The notes under the pieces are model-generated. The model did no database searches, was not told the DNA's origin, and saw only the letters and a list, made by a program, of their open reading frames with translations. The position numbers were made by a program, and so were the translations under genes. Below, in pieces: positions 9,801 through 19,920 of a stretch of 64,000 nt of DNA. Positions within the stretch are counted from its first letter, which is position 1. Each line of letters opens with the position of its first letter. The DNA is from Clostridia bacterium (GTDB taxonomy: Bacteria; Bacillota; Clostridia; Lachnospirales; Anaerotignaceae). The stretch covers positions 27,077 to 91,076 of the forward strand of contig RZZU01000007.1 of NCBI GenBank assembly GCA_009929735.1, read 5' to 3'.

Positions 9801-11403
9801 CTTGATTTCCCCTCCACCGCACCACGATATTTATTCGATTGAGGACTTGGCTCAGCTGATTTATGACTTGAAAAATGCCAACAGAGATGCGAGAATTACC
9901 GTTAAGCTTTGCGCCGAGGCAGGCGTAGGTACGATTGCCGCAGGTGTAGCAAAGGCGGGCGCACAGGTTATTCTGATTTCAGGCTATGATGGCGGTACGG
10001 GAGCGGCGCCCAGAACCTCCATTCAACATGCAGGGGTTCCTTGGGAGCTTGGCTTGGCGGAAACACACCAAACCTTAATCCGCAACGGCTTGAGAAATAA
10101 AGTTACGCTGGAAACAGACGGTAAGCTAATGAGTGGCCGTGATGTTGCCCTTGCCGCATTGATGGGAGCGGAGGAATTTGGGTTTGCAACGGCACCGCTG
10201 GTAACGATGGGCTGCGTTATGATGCGTGTATGCAATCTGGACACCTGTCCGGTTGGCGTAGCAACGCAAAACCCTGAACTAAGAAAAAGATTTAAGGGCA
10301 AACCCGAATATGTAATTAACTTTATGTATTTTATTGCCCAGGAATTAAGAGAGTATATGGCAAAGCTTGGTTTTAGAACCATTTCAGAAATGGTTGGACG
10401 AAGCGATTTGTTAAAGGTTCGTGATGGCGCAAGAACAAGAACGACGAAGGTTGAATTGGAAAGAATCATCACTAATCCGTTTGCAAAGCCGGGTCAAAAT
10501 TTTGGGTGTGATTCAAAACAGGTTTATGACCATCATTTGGAGGAAACCTTGGATTTGAAGGTTTTGTATCATAAGCTGAAAAATGCCATAGAGACCAAGA
10601 CTCCGGTTAGGCTTGAGGTTGACGTGAAAAATACAGACCGTACCGTTGGCACAATTTTGGGTTCTGAAATTACAAAGCGATACCCCCAAGGGCTTGCGGA
10701 TGATACGGTACATATTAAATGTAACGGTACGGGCGGACAAAGCTTTGGTGCATTTATTCCAAAGGGGCTTACCCTTGAATTGGAAGGAGATAGCAATGAC
10801 TACTTTGGCAAGGGACTTTCCGGCGGTAGATTAATTACATATCCTCCAAAGAAGAGCAAGCTGAAAGAGGACGAAAACATTATTATCGGAAATGTTGCGT
10901 TGTATGGAGCCACAGGCGGAGAGGCCTATATCAACGGTGTGGCAGGCGAACGCTTCTGCGTGCGTAACTCCGGTGGAAGGGCTGTCGTTGAGGGCGTTGG
11001 CGATCATGGCTGCGAGTATATGACAGGTGGAATTGCCGTTATTATCGGAAATACGGGGAAAAACTTTGCCGCAGGCATGAGCGGTGGTGTTGCCTATGTT
11101 TTGGATGAAAACAGAGATTTCTATACCCGAGTAAACAAAGAGCTGGTTTCCTTGGAAGAAATGCTGCACAAACAAGACGTTACGGTTTTGAAGGAAATGC
11201 TGACAAACCACGTGAAATTGACAGGCTCGAAAAAGGGACAGGAAATTATTGACGATTTTAGCAACTATCTGCCTAAATTTAAAAAAGTTCTGCCTCATGA
11301 TTTTGACAAGATGTATAAGGCTACCGTTCGTATGGAAGAAAAAGGGCTGAGTGGTGACGAGGCGTTAATTGAGGCATTCTATGCGTTCTATTCAAATAAA
11401 TAA
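6841..11403 (+). CDS. gltB: Glutamate synthase large subunit
   Basis: 1520 residues, the usual size for the alpha subunit of NADPH-type GOGAT, which makes glutamate from glutamine and 2-oxoglutarate. The glutaminase domain has its catalytic cysteine at residue 28 (HDNCGIG); the short stretch before it should be removed as a propeptide. The FMN-binding synthase domain carries GGKSNSGEGGE and PGEGGHLPAEK. The 3Fe-4S ligands are seen in CVMMRVCNLDTCPVG (near 1125-1138). A GXGXG beta-helix domain ends the protein. ATG 6850 is an equally good start because the AAAGG site is nine bases before it. It pairs with gltD 17 bases downstream. Confidence 0.97.
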   Translation: MMGMNKNLFQQHNEPEGLYDPSFEHDNCGIGAIVNIKGIKSHQTVEDALKIVENLEHRAGKDGEGKTGDGVGILLQISHKFFTKEAKKLGFEIGEEGDYAVGMFFLPQGELERNRAKKMFEIIVEKENLEFIGWREVPTNASILGKQALDCMPYILQCFIKRKPETEKGLHFERMVYVARRVFEQSNDNSYVVSLSSRTIVYKGMFLVNQLRLFFKDLQDRDYESAIGMVHSRFSTNTTPSWDRAHPNRYILHNGEINTIRGNSDLMLAREETMAADVFKGEMHKVLPIINQSGSDSAMLDNTLEFLVMSGMDLPLAVMVTIPEPWSNNKNISRAKKDFYQYYATMLEPWDGPASILFSDGEVLGAVLDRNGLRPSRYYITDDDRLILSSEVGVLDIPVEKIIKKDRLRPGKMLLVDTTKGTIIADDDLKEQYATRQPYGEWIDKNLVHLKDITIPNKKTHQYSKEELTRLQRTFGYTYEEVMTAVLPMAKTGEEAIASMGTDTPLAVLSETKKPLFNYFKQMFAQVTNPPIDAIREEIVTSTTVYIGGAGNLLEEKPENCKVIRVNNPILTNTDLLKIKEMDIEGFKVAVLPITYYKNTQLERAIDRLFVEVDRAYRDGANIIILSDRDVDENHVSIPSLLAVSAVSKYLVKTKKKTSIALVLETAEPREVHHFATLLGYGACAVNPYLAQDTIANLIDEDILDKDYYAAVNDYNSAILHGIVKIASKMGISTIQSYQGAQIFEAVGIDSKVVDKYFTNTVTRIEGVDLDDIQKEFHEWHNSAFDPLGLDTDLTLDSVGSHKFRSNKSKHLYNPQTIHLLQEATRTGDYNLFKEYTRFVNDEAKVTLRGLIGFKFAENPIPIEEVESVESIVKRFKTGAMSYGSISQEAHETLAIAMNRIGGKSNSGEGGESIERLTPDPNGDSRCSAIKQVASGRFGVTSRYLVSAKEIQIKMAQGAKPGEGGHLPAEKVYPWIAKTRHSTPGVGLISPPPHHDIYSIEDLAQLIYDLKNANRDARITVKLCAEAGVGTIAAGVAKAGAQVILISGYDGGTGAAPRTSIQHAGVPWELGLAETHQTLIRNGLRNKVTLETDGKLMSGRDVALAALMGAEEFGFATAPLVTMGCVMMRVCNLDTCPVGVATQNPELRKRFKGKPEYVINFMYFIAQELREYMAKLGFRTISEMVGRSDLLKVRDGARTRTTKVELERIITNPFAKPGQNFGCDSKQVYDHHLEETLDLKVLYHKLKNAIETKTPVRLEVDVKNTDRTVGTILGSEITKRYPQGLADDTVHIKCNGTGGQSFGAFIPKGLTLELEGDSNDYFGKGLSGGRLITYPPKKSKLKEDENIIIGNVALYGATGGEAYINGVAGERFCVRNSGGRAVVEGVGDHGCEYMTGGIAVIIGNTGKNFAAGMSGGVAYVLDENRDFYTRVNKELVSLEEMLHKQDVTVLKEMLTNHVKLTGSKKGQEIIDDFSNYLPKFKKVLPHDFDKMYKATVRMEEKGLSGDEALIEAFYAFYSNK

Positions 11404-11420
11404 GACAGGGGGGATAATGA

Positions 11421-12905
11421 ATGGGAAAAGCAACGGGATTTTTGGAGTATGAAAGAAAATCCGGGGGAGAAACAAGCCCGAAGGAAAGAATTAAGCACTT
11501 TCAGGATTTTCATGAGCATTTGCAAAAATGCGAGCAACAGCAGCAGGCAGCAAGATGTATGGATTGCGGCGTACCCTTCTGTCAGAGTGGAATGATGTTA
11601 AAGGGAATGACTTCCGGTTGTCCTTTGAATAATTTGATACCGGAATGGAACGATTTAATTTATCTGGAAAAGCCTGATCAGGCATTAGGAAGACTTTTAA
11701 AAACCAACAGCTTTCCGGAATTTACAAGCCGTGTATGTCCTGCGCCTTGTGAGGCGGCTTGTACTTGCGGCTTAAATGATACACCCGTTACCATTAAGGA
11801 AAATGAATGGAGTATTATTGAAAACGGATATGCCTCGGGATTGATTCAGCCAAATCCGCCAAAGGTAAGAACAGGCAAGAAAATTGCGGTTATTGGAAGC
11901 GGGCCATCGGGGCTTGCGGCGGCGGATCAACTGAACAAAAGAGGGCATAGCGTTGCTGTTTATGAGCGCAATGACAGGGTTGGTGGATTGTTGATGTACG
12001 GCATTCCCAATATGAAGCTGGAAAAAACGGTAATTGATCGCAAAATAAGAATTATGGAAGAAGAGGGTATTGAATTTATTACCAATGCTGACGTAGGCAA
12101 TACAATTAAGGCGGAAAAGCTGATTAAGGAATATGACTGTGTTATTCTTGCCTGCGGTGCGTCTAATCCCCGTGATATTAAGGCTTCCGGACGAGAGGGA
12201 AAAGGAATTTATTTTGCGGTGGATTTTTTAAGGGCTACAACAAAAAGTCTTTTGGACAGCAATTTGAAGGACGGTAACTATATATCCGCAAAGGGGAAAA
12301 ATGTTTTGGTCATTGGCGGCGGCGATACGGGAAACGATTGTGTTGGCACATCTATACGCCATGGGGCGAAAAGTGTGGTTCAGCTGGAAATGATGCCAAA
12401 GCCTCCCATGGAAAGAGCGGATAATAATCGCTGGCCGGAATGGCCGAAGGTTTTAAAAACCGATTACGGTCAACAGGAGGCAATCGCTGTTTTTGGAAAT
12501 GACCCTCGACTTTATGAAACAACAGTTACAGAGTTTGTTTTAGACAAGGAAGGCAATGTTGCAAAGGCTAAAATTGTGAAACTGGAGAAAAAAGTGGACA
12601 AAAACGGGGCGATAACGTTTGGTCATGTCAGAGGGAGCGAAAAGACAATCGATGTGGATTTGGTATTGATTGCAGCGGGCTTTTTAGGAAGCCAAAGCTA
12701 TGTGGCGCAGGCGTTTAAAGTGGAGCTGAATGAAAGATCAAATGTTAAGACCCGTGAAAACAGCTTTCACACAAATGCACCCAAAATCTTTGTTACGGGC
12801 GATATGCACAGAGGGCAGTCCTTGGTTGTATGGGCAATTAAGGAAGGGCGCAGTGTTGCGAGAGAGGTGGATGAAACGCTGATGGGTTATACAAATCTGG
12901 TATAA
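11421..12905 (+). CDS. gltD: Glutamate synthase small subunit
   Basis: 494-residue beta subunit that passes electrons from NAD(P)H to GltB. The N-terminus has the two cysteine clusters for 4Fe-4S centres (CMDCGVPFCQSG and CPAPCEAACTCG). An FAD-binding Rossmann motif GSGPSGLAAADQL lies near 158-170, and the NAD(P)H motif GGGDTGNDCVGT near 298-310. Length is typical. It lies 17 bases after gltB with its own GGGGG-type ribosome site. Confidence 0.97.
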   Translation: MGKATGFLEYERKSGGETSPKERIKHFQDFHEHLQKCEQQQQAARCMDCGVPFCQSGMMLKGMTSGCPLNNLIPEWNDLIYLEKPDQALGRLLKTNSFPEFTSRVCPAPCEAACTCGLNDTPVTIKENEWSIIENGYASGLIQPNPPKVRTGKKIAVIGSGPSGLAAADQLNKRGHSVAVYERNDRVGGLLMYGIPNMKLEKTVIDRKIRIMEEEGIEFITNADVGNTIKAEKLIKEYDCVILACGASNPRDIKASGREGKGIYFAVDFLRATTKSLLDSNLKDGNYISAKGKNVLVIGGGDTGNDCVGTSIRHGAKSVVQLEMMPKPPMERADNNRWPEWPKVLKTDYGQQEAIAVFGNDPRLYETTVTEFVLDKEGNVAKAKIVKLEKKVDKNGAITFGHVRGSEKTIDVDLVLIAAGFLGSQSYVAQAFKVELNERSNVKTRENSFHTNAPKIFVTGDMHRGQSLVVWAIKEGRSVAREVDETLMGYTNLV

Positions 12906-13006
12906 TGGTTCCTTCAGCAAATCTGTTCCAGGCAAAAAAGTGAAACAATAATCATTCTCTTATTTTTTGAGCATTCTAATCTGTATGATGCAGATGATTT
13001 AAAAAA

Positions 13007-13063
13007 GATATTAAGAAAGGGCAGCAACTGTTTTCTCGGTTTCTGCCCTTTCTTGTATCTTTA
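13007..13063 (+). terminator. Probable terminator of gltBD
   Basis: A 12-bp stem AAGAAAGGGCAG (13013-13024) pairs with CTGCCCTTTCTT (13043-13054), flanked by GATAT and GTATC that extend it. The following T tract is short, so strength is uncertain. The rest of 12906-13270 holds no gene that can be supported. Confidence 0.65.
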
Positions 13064-13270
13064 GAAAAGTACAATCTGTTTTTTGCGATATAGAAGCCAT
13101 CCAGCTTCATTTATTTGGACTGGCCAAACAGTGGTGTTCATGATGCGTTTGTGGTCGTAAAAGAACCCCTTGGTTCAATTCCTCCACCGCTTTTTTAAGA
13201 TGTGCTACTGGTAATTGAATTTGAGTTCGGATATGGAGTTATCCACTATGCGAAAATAATATGCACCCCA

Positions 13271-14032
13271 TTAACCGCCTATCATTACACCCACATTACC
13301 ATATAAAAGAATTCGAATGATACCGCAAACAAAAAGATGCAAGGGATAATAAGCGTAGAAGAACCACTTCATTCCTTTCCAATCCCCTTGGCGGCCATTG
13401 TATTGCTTGAGCAGAGGAATAGATAAGGCAACAAACATCTGTAATATGCCATATACTTTATTGATAAAGAAGAAATATACCGTTGCATACATTGCCACTA
13501 ATAATAGCATGCTTTGCATCTGCTTTTTAAAATTGCCTCTATGATTGCCAATATACATAATTGCCATTGTTGCGATGCTGCTCCAATCCGAACAAAAAGT
13601 AAGCGCACAAATGGCGATGATAAGCAAGGTTTTTACCCATTGCTTGAGTCTTGGGTCTGTGCTTTGGGAAATTGCAAGGGCTACCAAGCCCCATGCCAAT
13701 GGCCATAATACGCTTGTTTGGTTAAAAACAGTTGTTTGAAATGGAACAAACGGGATTCCAAAAGCAAAGTTATATGCAAAATGTGAAACAATAGAAAATA
13801 GAAACAGTCTTTGAAGATATTTTTTTAAATCGTGCGTGTAATAATATCCTTCCGCAACGAAAAACCACATAATGGGAGCAGTAAGTCTGCCAATAATATG
13901 TAATAACAAAATCAGAGGATTGGTTGGGTAATTGGGGAAAATAACGCAGGTTAAATGGTCTATTGTCATAGCAATAATGGCAATTAATTTAAGATTGTTT
14001 GAGGTCAATCCTTTTTGGCTTATTGTAGGCAT
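13271..14032 (-). CDS. TraX family membrane protein
   Basis: 253 residues with about eight hydrophobic segments. The opening LTSNNLKLIAIIAMTIDH and the phrases IGRLTAPIMWFFVAEGYYYT and YYPLHLFV are characteristic of the TraX family, named after the F-plasmid pilin acetylase but common as stand-alone chromosomal genes in Clostridia. The start at 14032 is chosen because AGGAGGA lies eight bases before it; a longer in-frame version upstream lacks such a site. No conjugation genes are near, so the acceptor here is unknown. Confidence 0.9.
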   Translation of the reverse strand: MPTISQKGLTSNNLKLIAIIAMTIDHLTCVIFPNYPTNPLILLLHIIGRLTAPIMWFFVAEGYYYTHDLKKYLQRLFLFSIVSHFAYNFAFGIPFVPFQTTVFNQTSVLWPLAWGLVALAISQSTDPRLKQWVKTLLIIAICALTFCSDWSSIATMAIMYIGNHRGNFKKQMQSMLLLVAMYATVYFFFINKVYGILQMFVALSIPLLKQYNGRQGDWKGMKWFFYAYYPLHLFVCGIIRILLYGNVGVMIGG

Positions 14033-14271
14033 GAAAATAATCCTCCTTCTATATGGGTATTTCTGTGAGAATTTGTATATGCACAGTCGGCACATAGGCT
14101 AATGTTATTTTATGACAAGATTGAAAATAACACAATCAAAAGGTATAAAAAGTCTAAGATTTCAGACTATGTACATCTGTTTTGCAAAGAGAACCATAAG
14201 TTTTGGGTTCAGGCATAAGGATGGACTTTAGGCAGGAGGCAATGAAAAGCGCAATGATGCCCGTTATATTG

Positions 14272-14305
14272 CAACAGCAACCCTCCAAATGAAGGGTTGC
14301 TGTTG
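14272..14305. terminator. Strong hairpin between the chemotaxis receptor gene and the TraX gene
   Basis: A perfect 13-bp stem (14272-14284 with 14293-14305) lies 20 bases past the receptor stop codon, where a minus-strand terminator is expected. The T-rich flank is on the plus-strand side instead, so its direction is uncertain. The remaining bases of 14033-14324 show nothing else. Confidence 0.55.
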
Positions 14306-14324
14306 ATTGTCTTTTCTTAAAACT

Positions 14325-16079
14325 TTAGTAACGTTCTATAAAGGTCGCTTCATGATTTTCAAATTGAAATTGAACAATCAAATCCTTTAGAATATCGGCC
14401 TGACTGGATATTTCTTCGCTTGCAGCTGCACTTTCTTCAGATGTTGCGCTGTTTACCTGAATTACAGTTGAAACTTGTGTGAGGCTGCCACTAACTTCAT
14501 CTATTGATTTTTTCTGTAGCATTGCTGCATCAGCAATGCTTTGTATCATGTCCGCAGTCTGTTCGGAGCTTGTTATAATTTGATTTAAAGATGCTGCAGT
14601 TTCTGACACGATTTTTGATCCGCTTGCAATTGCAGCCATAGAATTCTCTATGAGCTCAGTGGTGATTTTTGCGCTTTCGGCTGATTTGCCCGCAAGATTG
14701 CGCACCTCATCCGCAACAACTGCAAACCCCTTTCCGGCATCACCTGCACGAGCGGCTTCAACCGCTGCATTTAAGGCAAGGATATTTGTTTGAAATGCAA
14801 TATCATCGATATTTTTGATAATCTTCCCGATTTCATTGGAAGCATGGCTGATTTTTTCCATAGCCGCTATCATTTCCTGCATCTGCTGCTGTCCTTGCGA
14901 GGAAGAGTGACTGGATTCTATTGCAATCTGTTTGGCCTGTCCTGCATCGTTGGCAGTTTGATGAATGCTTTCCGTTATCTCTGAGACAAAGCTTGACAAC
15001 TCTTGAATTGATGCTGCTTGTTCAGTTGCACCCTGCGCAAGCGTTTGGGAGCCTTCCGCAACCTGTTTGGAACCTCGGGCAACTTCTTCGGAAGCGGCAT
15101 AAATTTGTGATAATGTTTTTGAAATATTACCCGAAAAGCTTTGGATGGAATTGTTAATCTCGGATAAATCGCCACTATATTCCAATGTGGAGTTCAGGAT
15201 AAAATTTCCTTCGGAAAATCCTTTCATAACATTATGAATGTCATACAGAATTCCGCTTAAGTTATTCACGGTTTGTTGTGTTGCGATAGAGAGGGTTTCA
15301 AATTCATCCCCGGTTTTTACATCCGGAATAGGAGAGTGCAGATCACCTTGACTAAGCAGCGTAAGGCGCTGTGTGACACTTGTTAAGTGCTTCGTCATTC
15401 TTTCGGATAGGAGTAGCACCCAGATTATCCCGAGTGCGCCCATTACAGCACCGCAGGCAACAATTCCAATTAAAGAAAGAATTTTTTGCTTTTGATATTT
15501 CTCAATAATATTTTCTACATCGTCATAGTAATTGCCTGTGCTGATGTACCAGCCATATGGCTCAAATTTCTCGGTGAAGCCACGTTTTTTAAAGGTACCT
15601 TCTTCATTGGGCTTGGTGAAGTAAAATTCTGTAAATCCGCCATTTGCCTGATTACCCGCTGCAATAAAATTTTGGACAAAGTAGTTTCCCTCTTGATCCT
15701 CTGTATTGAATCTTTGGGCTCCCTCATATTCCGGATTCATATGCACAATACAGGTGCCATCCGCCAAATCTGCCCAGAAATAACCTTCTCCGTTATTGTA
15801 TCTGGTGTCACGGACAATTTTCTTGGCGGTTTCCATTTCCTCTGCCTGTGTAATTTCACCGTCTAAATAGCGTTGATGGTTTACGTCCAAAACGCCAAGC
15901 AGATTATCAACACTTGCTTGAATTAATGTATCAAAGTTTTGCTTATGTGCTTCAATTGTAGCGTTATGGGATTTTGTTAATTGGATAAATGATACTGCGC
16001 ATTGGACAAAAATTGTTGCAATAATTATCGTGCCAAAGAAAAGAAGTATTTTTGTTTTGAGCTTTGCTGCTTTTAGCAT
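14325..16079 (-). CDS. Methyl-accepting chemotaxis protein with extracellular Cache domain
   Basis: 584 residues. A first membrane helix covers about 10-32 and an sCache_2-type ligand domain about 40-190 (motifs [18 protein letters not shown] and [15 protein letters not shown]). A second helix lies about 203-227, followed by HAMP, and the cytoplasmic signalling domain carries the hairpin-tip sequence [20 protein letters not shown]. Several Glu/Gln methylation-type heptads flank the tip. No che genes are adjacent, so it is an orphan receptor in this window. Ligand unknown; Cache_2 domains often bind small organic acids. Confidence 0.95.
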   Translation of the reverse strand: MLKAAKLKTKILLFFGTIIIATIFVQCAVSFIQLTKSHNATIEAHKQNFDTLIQASVDNLLGVLDVNHQRYLDGEITQAEEMETAKKIVRDTRYNNGEGYFWADLADGTCIVHMNPEYEGAQRFNTEDQEGNYFVQNFIAAGNQANGGFTEFYFTKPNEEGTFKKRGFTEKFEPYGWYISTGNYYDDVENIIEKYQKQKILSLIGIVACGAVMGALGIIWVLLLSERMTKHLTSVTQRLTLLSQGDLHSPIPDVKTGDEFETLSIATQQTVNNLSGILYDIHNVMKGFSEGNFILNSTLEYSGDLSEINNSIQSFSGNISKTLSQIYAASEEVARGSKQVAEGSQTLAQGATEQAASIQELSSFVSEITESIHQTANDAGQAKQIAIESSHSSSQGQQQMQEMIAAMEKISHASNEIGKIIKNIDDIAFQTNILALNAAVEAARAGDAGKGFAVVADEVRNLAGKSAESAKITTELIENSMAAIASGSKIVSETAASLNQIITSSEQTADMIQSIADAAMLQKKSIDEVSGSLTQVSTVIQVNSATSEESAAASEEISSQADILKDLIVQFQFENHEATFIERY

Positions 16080-16915
16080 TTTACACCATCCTTTACTTTT
16101 TCAGTTTAAAAAAATTACAAATAATGAACCTCATTCTGATAACGTGCTTCTTCAAAATTGCACTAATTGGCTTCCTTCAGGAGGGTACGCTCTATAAGCA
16201 TAAAGCGTATGCTTTATTCAGTTTGGTGTAATTTTGCGCAATAGCAGTGACGTTTTCAATAAACTTATAAATTTCAGCGGCTCTGCGTCAAACAGAACGT
16301 TATATGTAATCAAAGAATTTGCAGTTAGTATAGCAACCTGTTTATTGAGATTACTCATTTTTACATATAACACATAAATTTATAAGGTTTTTCAATTCAA
16401 AATAAGTAATAATTTTCTTGTTATTCTTCCATATTCATCTAAAAAAAACATAACTTCAATCGTAAATTTTAGCAGTTAGTTACTTTTTTGTCAATCCCCT
16501 TTTTTCGTCATTGCTCAAAAGGATTTTCAGACAAGCAGATATAAAAATCTTTCTTTTTCTTGCTTTTCTGCCATTAAATAAAACTGAAAAAAGAACATTT
16601 AGAAACATACAGTGGGTGTGTTTAAAGGGAGTGGTGATTATGATAATTGCAACTGAATTTCTGACAATAAAAAAATTCCCAAGAAAAATTGGGAAATTAT
16701 TAGGAAAAGCTGATACGCAAGCTTTTTTGTCAGGCGTTCAGTGAAACGAAAGCAAATTTATTCAAGGGATGCTGTAGCGTAAAATCATAATGATGTTGCA
16801 CGTTCATGAACAGACAGGGAAAAGCCAAAAAGCAATTATTTTTGTCCATGGATTTTTACTCTTTTGCATTTTTCTTTATTTTTAATGGAAAGGTCTCCAT
16901 TGTGTCATCGAATGA
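16080..16915. other. Long intergenic region without a supported gene
   Basis: 836 AT-rich bases between two minus-strand genes. A 34-codon plus-strand frame at 16640-16744 has GGGAG eight bases before its ATG but no recognisable family. Weak palindromes occur at 16190-16215 and 16676-16689. I could not support any gene; the 3' part may contain the untranslated end of the diguanylate cyclase gene. Confidence 0.5.
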
Positions 16916-18061
16916 TTATTCCTCAACTTCATGCGCAACTTTGTGGGAGTTCTTTTCAATATACATTTTCTGATCGATTACCTCTAAAAAAAGTTCGGCT
17001 TTTCGGCCGTATGATGGTTGATATACTGCATATCCGATGCTGAAATTCATCTTATATGGTTTTTTTGTATTCTTGTTAAACTCTCGAAGGTTAGTGTAAA
17101 TTCCTTGTACGATTGCGTCTAAAGCGGACGAATCATCTTCACTTAAAATGATACAAAATTCATCGCCCCCATATCGTGCAATAAAATCCGTGGGACTCAC
17201 GGAATTGCGCAAAAGCTTTGTGGTATTAATCAGTGCGAGGTCGCCCTCATAGTGACCAAAGCCGTCATTGATTAATTTAAAGTTGTCAATATCAAGCAGC
17301 AATGCAGAAAAGGAACGATTGTTTGTGGCTGTGTCAATTTTATGCTGCATATGATGATCCAATGATCTTCGGTTGAAAACGCCCGTCAAATAGTCTGTAT
17401 CCATGCTGCGGTTTTGGATATTTGTAAATACAACCTGTGCAGCAAAAGTGATACTGATCAGTGTAAAAGGCAAGCCATAAATAAAAAACTGAAATACTGT
17501 CCCGATGATCGGACAAACAAGAAAAAGAAGCAAAGTTTTATAGTGGCTTATTTCGATTTTGCGCCTTTGATTGATGATGAAGCCTTCGATAATAAACATC
17601 ATGAGAAAAAGGATAGACATTGGAAGCCAAAGAAGAGGGCCCCGATGATAGATGCCTGCTTCATCAAAATAAAACACTTTTTTGTTCATGACGGAAGAAA
17701 GCACAATCATACTGCAAATGGCAGCCATTATCCAAAGTAGGCTATTTATTCTGCGCTTTAATACCACATCTAAATCTGAAATTTGGGTGCACACATAAAG
17801 GTGAAAGATTGGAAGCAGCAGCGTGTTGAGAATAATTTCAAAATAATTTCCGGCGGCTGCAAGGGGAAAAATCCAAGCAGAAGCAAGATAAAGGCTGCTT
17901 AAAATGTCCGCAACGAATGATAATAAAATTATTATTAGAAGCATAGAAAAATAATGCTCCTTTATAAAGTGAATGTTTCGGCGTTTATGATCCATTATGG
18001 TGAGAAAAGTCAGCTGGAGTATACAATAGATACAGATACTTAAATAAGGCAGAGAAAACAC
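16916..18061 (-). CDS. Membrane-bound diguanylate cyclase (GGDEF)
   Basis: 381 residues. About seven hydrophobic segments fill residues 1-205, followed by a GGDEF domain beginning at the typical DYLTGVFNRRSL. The active-site loop RYGGDEF is intact, so c-di-GMP synthesis is expected. No EAL domain is present. Translation starts at a GTG; GGAGGAG lies five bases upstream. The sensor part matches no domain I recognise beyond a general multi-helix membrane module. It lies between a chemotaxis receptor and an unknown membrane protein, all on the same strand but widely spaced. Confidence 0.93.
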   Translation of the reverse strand: MFSLPYLSICIYCILQLTFLTIMDHKRRNIHFIKEHYFSMLLIIILLSFVADILSSLYLASAWIFPLAAAGNYFEIILNTLLLPIFHLYVCTQISDLDVVLKRRINSLLWIMAAICSMIVLSSVMNKKVFYFDEAGIYHRGPLLWLPMSILFLMMFIIEGFIINQRRKIEISHYKTLLLFLVCPIIGTVFQFFIYGLPFTLISITFAAQVVFTNIQNRSMDTDYLTGVFNRRSLDHHMQHKIDTATNNRSFSALLLDIDNFKLINDGFGHYEGDLALINTTKLLRNSVSPTDFIARYGGDEFCIILSEDDSSALDAIVQGIYTNLREFNKNTKKPYKMNFSIGYAVYQPSYGRKAELFLEVIDQKMYIEKNSHKVAHEVEE

Positions 18062-18483
18062 AAAAACTCCTCCATTTTGTCAGTGTTTTGACGAAATAAC
18101 AAAATATCGTTGACTTCGGTCATTTGTTAAAGATGTTCATTTGCTATTCCATAATAATACGCTCTATTTTGAAAGCAGGCAAGCCTTTTCAGGAGGCCTT
18201 AAAGATTAAAAAATGAATTTCATTAACGTGTAAGGATTCTTTGGCAGAAAGCTTCATTCTTTATCAATAACCTTATGCTTGCATTTTTTAGCTTCTCGTT
18301 TTTTTGTTCAAATTTATCTGTATTTTCCAAGCCAATACATCTGCAAGTGGAAATAACAGCAGACCCCTCGTGCAAGATGCACTTTGGGGTACTCACTGCA
18401 ATTTGTTTTCCTGCTTTAACTTCAGAACGCTCATTAGTATGGTATTTCGTTGCTATTTTTCACTGAAGCTTATATAAAGAAAC
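18062..18483. other. Intergenic region, no gene seen
   Basis: 422 AT-rich bases upstream of the diguanylate cyclase gene, expected to hold its promoter. A 63-codon plus-strand frame (18275-18466) has no ribosome site and no family resemblance. Confidence 0.5.
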
Positions 18484-19227
18484 TCAGTCGCCGCTTATAA
18501 TGTTTTCTTCCTTACAGAACAGATTTTTTCTTACCTCAAAAGAGTAGAGATAGGGATATTCTGCGCACAGATGTCTCATGTATTCGACCCATTGAATGAG
18601 CAGTGACTTTAAGGCTCTTTGAATGTCGTTGGAAAGATGCGCCATGTCTAAGTGGTTGAGATCTTCAAAGCCATCTCTAGCGATTAATTCTTCTGTAACA
18701 TGAAAAACGGAAAGGAGCATATCTGTAAAAGTGTCATGCTCAAGCAGGTTTGGGTTTTCAATTAACCGAATCAAAAAGTCCCGCTTGCTTTTCATCAGCA
18801 CTTTCAAATCCTCAAGCTGAGCTGCACCGCATTCGATTTTTATTTCTGCATTTTCAAGATAGCGTACTGTTTTTAAAAACATAATGTCAGTCCAGTCGGT
18901 CTGAACCTTTAGTTTTTTGCTAATATCGGTATCATTTTTGCTAAAGCCTGTCATATTTTTAAGGATATCCGTTCCGGCTTCACTGAAAAATGCGTTGATG
19001 ACAATGCTTATTTTTTCGAGTCTTTCGGTCTTTTCACGGTTTTTAAGGTACCTGCCCAGTACGACCGTAACAATCGCTATTTGAAGCGGGAGAAAGGCAA
19101 AATCCTGTAAAATATAGAAAGCTGTATCGCGTGGAGCGTGGAAAACTATAATTTGCACCCCGTACATAAGCACCGAAAGCAGTGCCAGAAGTAAAACGAT
19201 CAGTAAACTGGAATTTTCTTTTTTCAT
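18484..19227 (-). CDS. Conserved hypothetical protein with two N-terminal membrane helices
   Basis: 247 residues. Two hydrophobic helices (about residues 7-27 and 40-58) precede a basic stretch and a long, mostly helical cytoplasmic domain rich in Leu, Glu and Asp. I recognise no catalytic motif. The start at 19227 is preferred over one 93 bases upstream because AGGGG lies seven bases before it. It is followed on the same strand, upstream, by a hydrolase gene 100 bases away. Function cannot be assigned. Confidence 0.75.
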   Translation of the reverse strand: MKKENSSLLIVLLLALLSVLMYGVQIIVFHAPRDTAFYILQDFAFLPLQIAIVTVVLGRYLKNREKTERLEKISIVINAFFSEAGTDILKNMTGFSKNDTDISKKLKVQTDWTDIMFLKTVRYLENAEIKIECGAAQLEDLKVLMKSKRDFLIRLIENPNLLEHDTFTDMLLSVFHVTEELIARDGFEDLNHLDMAHLSNDIQRALKSLLIQWVEYMRHLCAEYPYLYSFEVRKNLFCKEENIISGD

Positions 19228-19329
19228 ATCGTATCCCCTCTGCTTCAATATATGTTTTTTAATTTTTAGGTTACCACGATAAAACGAGGCTGCATCTGTT
19301 GTTTTCTGTAAAGTACGCATCGAAAAATA

Positions 19330-19920
19330 TTATGTGTGCTTCGTGAAAAATCCCCGAATATATTCTTTTGCTATCTGCGCTTGTTCCGTGTTGAAACACT
19401 TGGAATAAGGATCCATAAATCCATGACTTGCTTTTAATTTGTGAACTTCGACATTAGATGTACCACGAAGCTTGCTTATTACACTGTCTACATCAAACGA
19501 ATCCTGCGTGGCAAACAATAAAAGTGCCGGACAGCATGGTTGCAGTAACAAATCATCACGTATGCGAGAACCATAACAGCAGATGATTCCATCACAGTTT
19601 ACATTTTCACAGCATCTCCAGGCGATTGTTGCACCCACACTGAAACCAAGTATAAATACCTTATCATAGGCAGGCTTTATCTTTTCAACAAACTGTTCAA
19701 TTTTTTTATCATAATCGAAGCCTATTTTATTTGTAAAGTAATGGTACGCCTCGGAAGCCTCGGAATATGAAAAACATTTTCGTTGAAGCATTTCTGGACA
19801 GAACACATCAAATCCTTGCATATGGTATGCAGAACAAACTTCTTCCATAAACCTATTTGTCCCATATATTTCGTGCAGTATAATTAACGCATTTTTATGA
19901 TTACTTATTTTTTCAATCAT
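19330..19920 (-). CDS. Dienelactone hydrolase family protein
   Basis: 196 residues, alpha/beta hydrolase fold. ALIILHEIYG opens the domain, and the nucleophile elbow is GFSVGATIAW with serine in place of the cysteine of classical dienelactone hydrolases. The acid residue is likely in FATQDSFD and the histidine in KASHGFMDP. The start at 19920 has AGGTG five bases upstream and matches family length; the in-frame extension to 20064 is unlikely to be translated. Substrate unknown. Confidence 0.85.
   Translation of the reverse strand: MIEKISNHKNALIILHEIYGTNRFMEEVCSAYHMQGFDVFCPEMLQRKCFSYSEASEAYHYFTNKIGFDYDKKIEQFVEKIKPAYDKVFILGFSVGATIAWRCCENVNCDGIICCYGSRIRDDLLLQPCCPALLLFATQDSFDVDSVISKLRGTSNVEVHKLKASHGFMDPYSKCFNTEQAQIAKEYIRGFFTKHT

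Noticed and set aside
10023..10472. 149-codon minus-strand frame opposite gltB
   Set aside because: It is the shadow of a strongly conserved coding frame and has no start signals.
13271..14095. Conjugative element suggested by the TraX name
   Set aside because: No relaxase, coupling or pilus genes are nearby; chromosomal stand-alone TraX-like genes are common in Clostridia.
16511..16744. 77-codon plus-strand frame, with a 34-codon shorter version
   Set aside because: Only the shorter version has a weak ribosome site; it contains a hairpin and matches no family.
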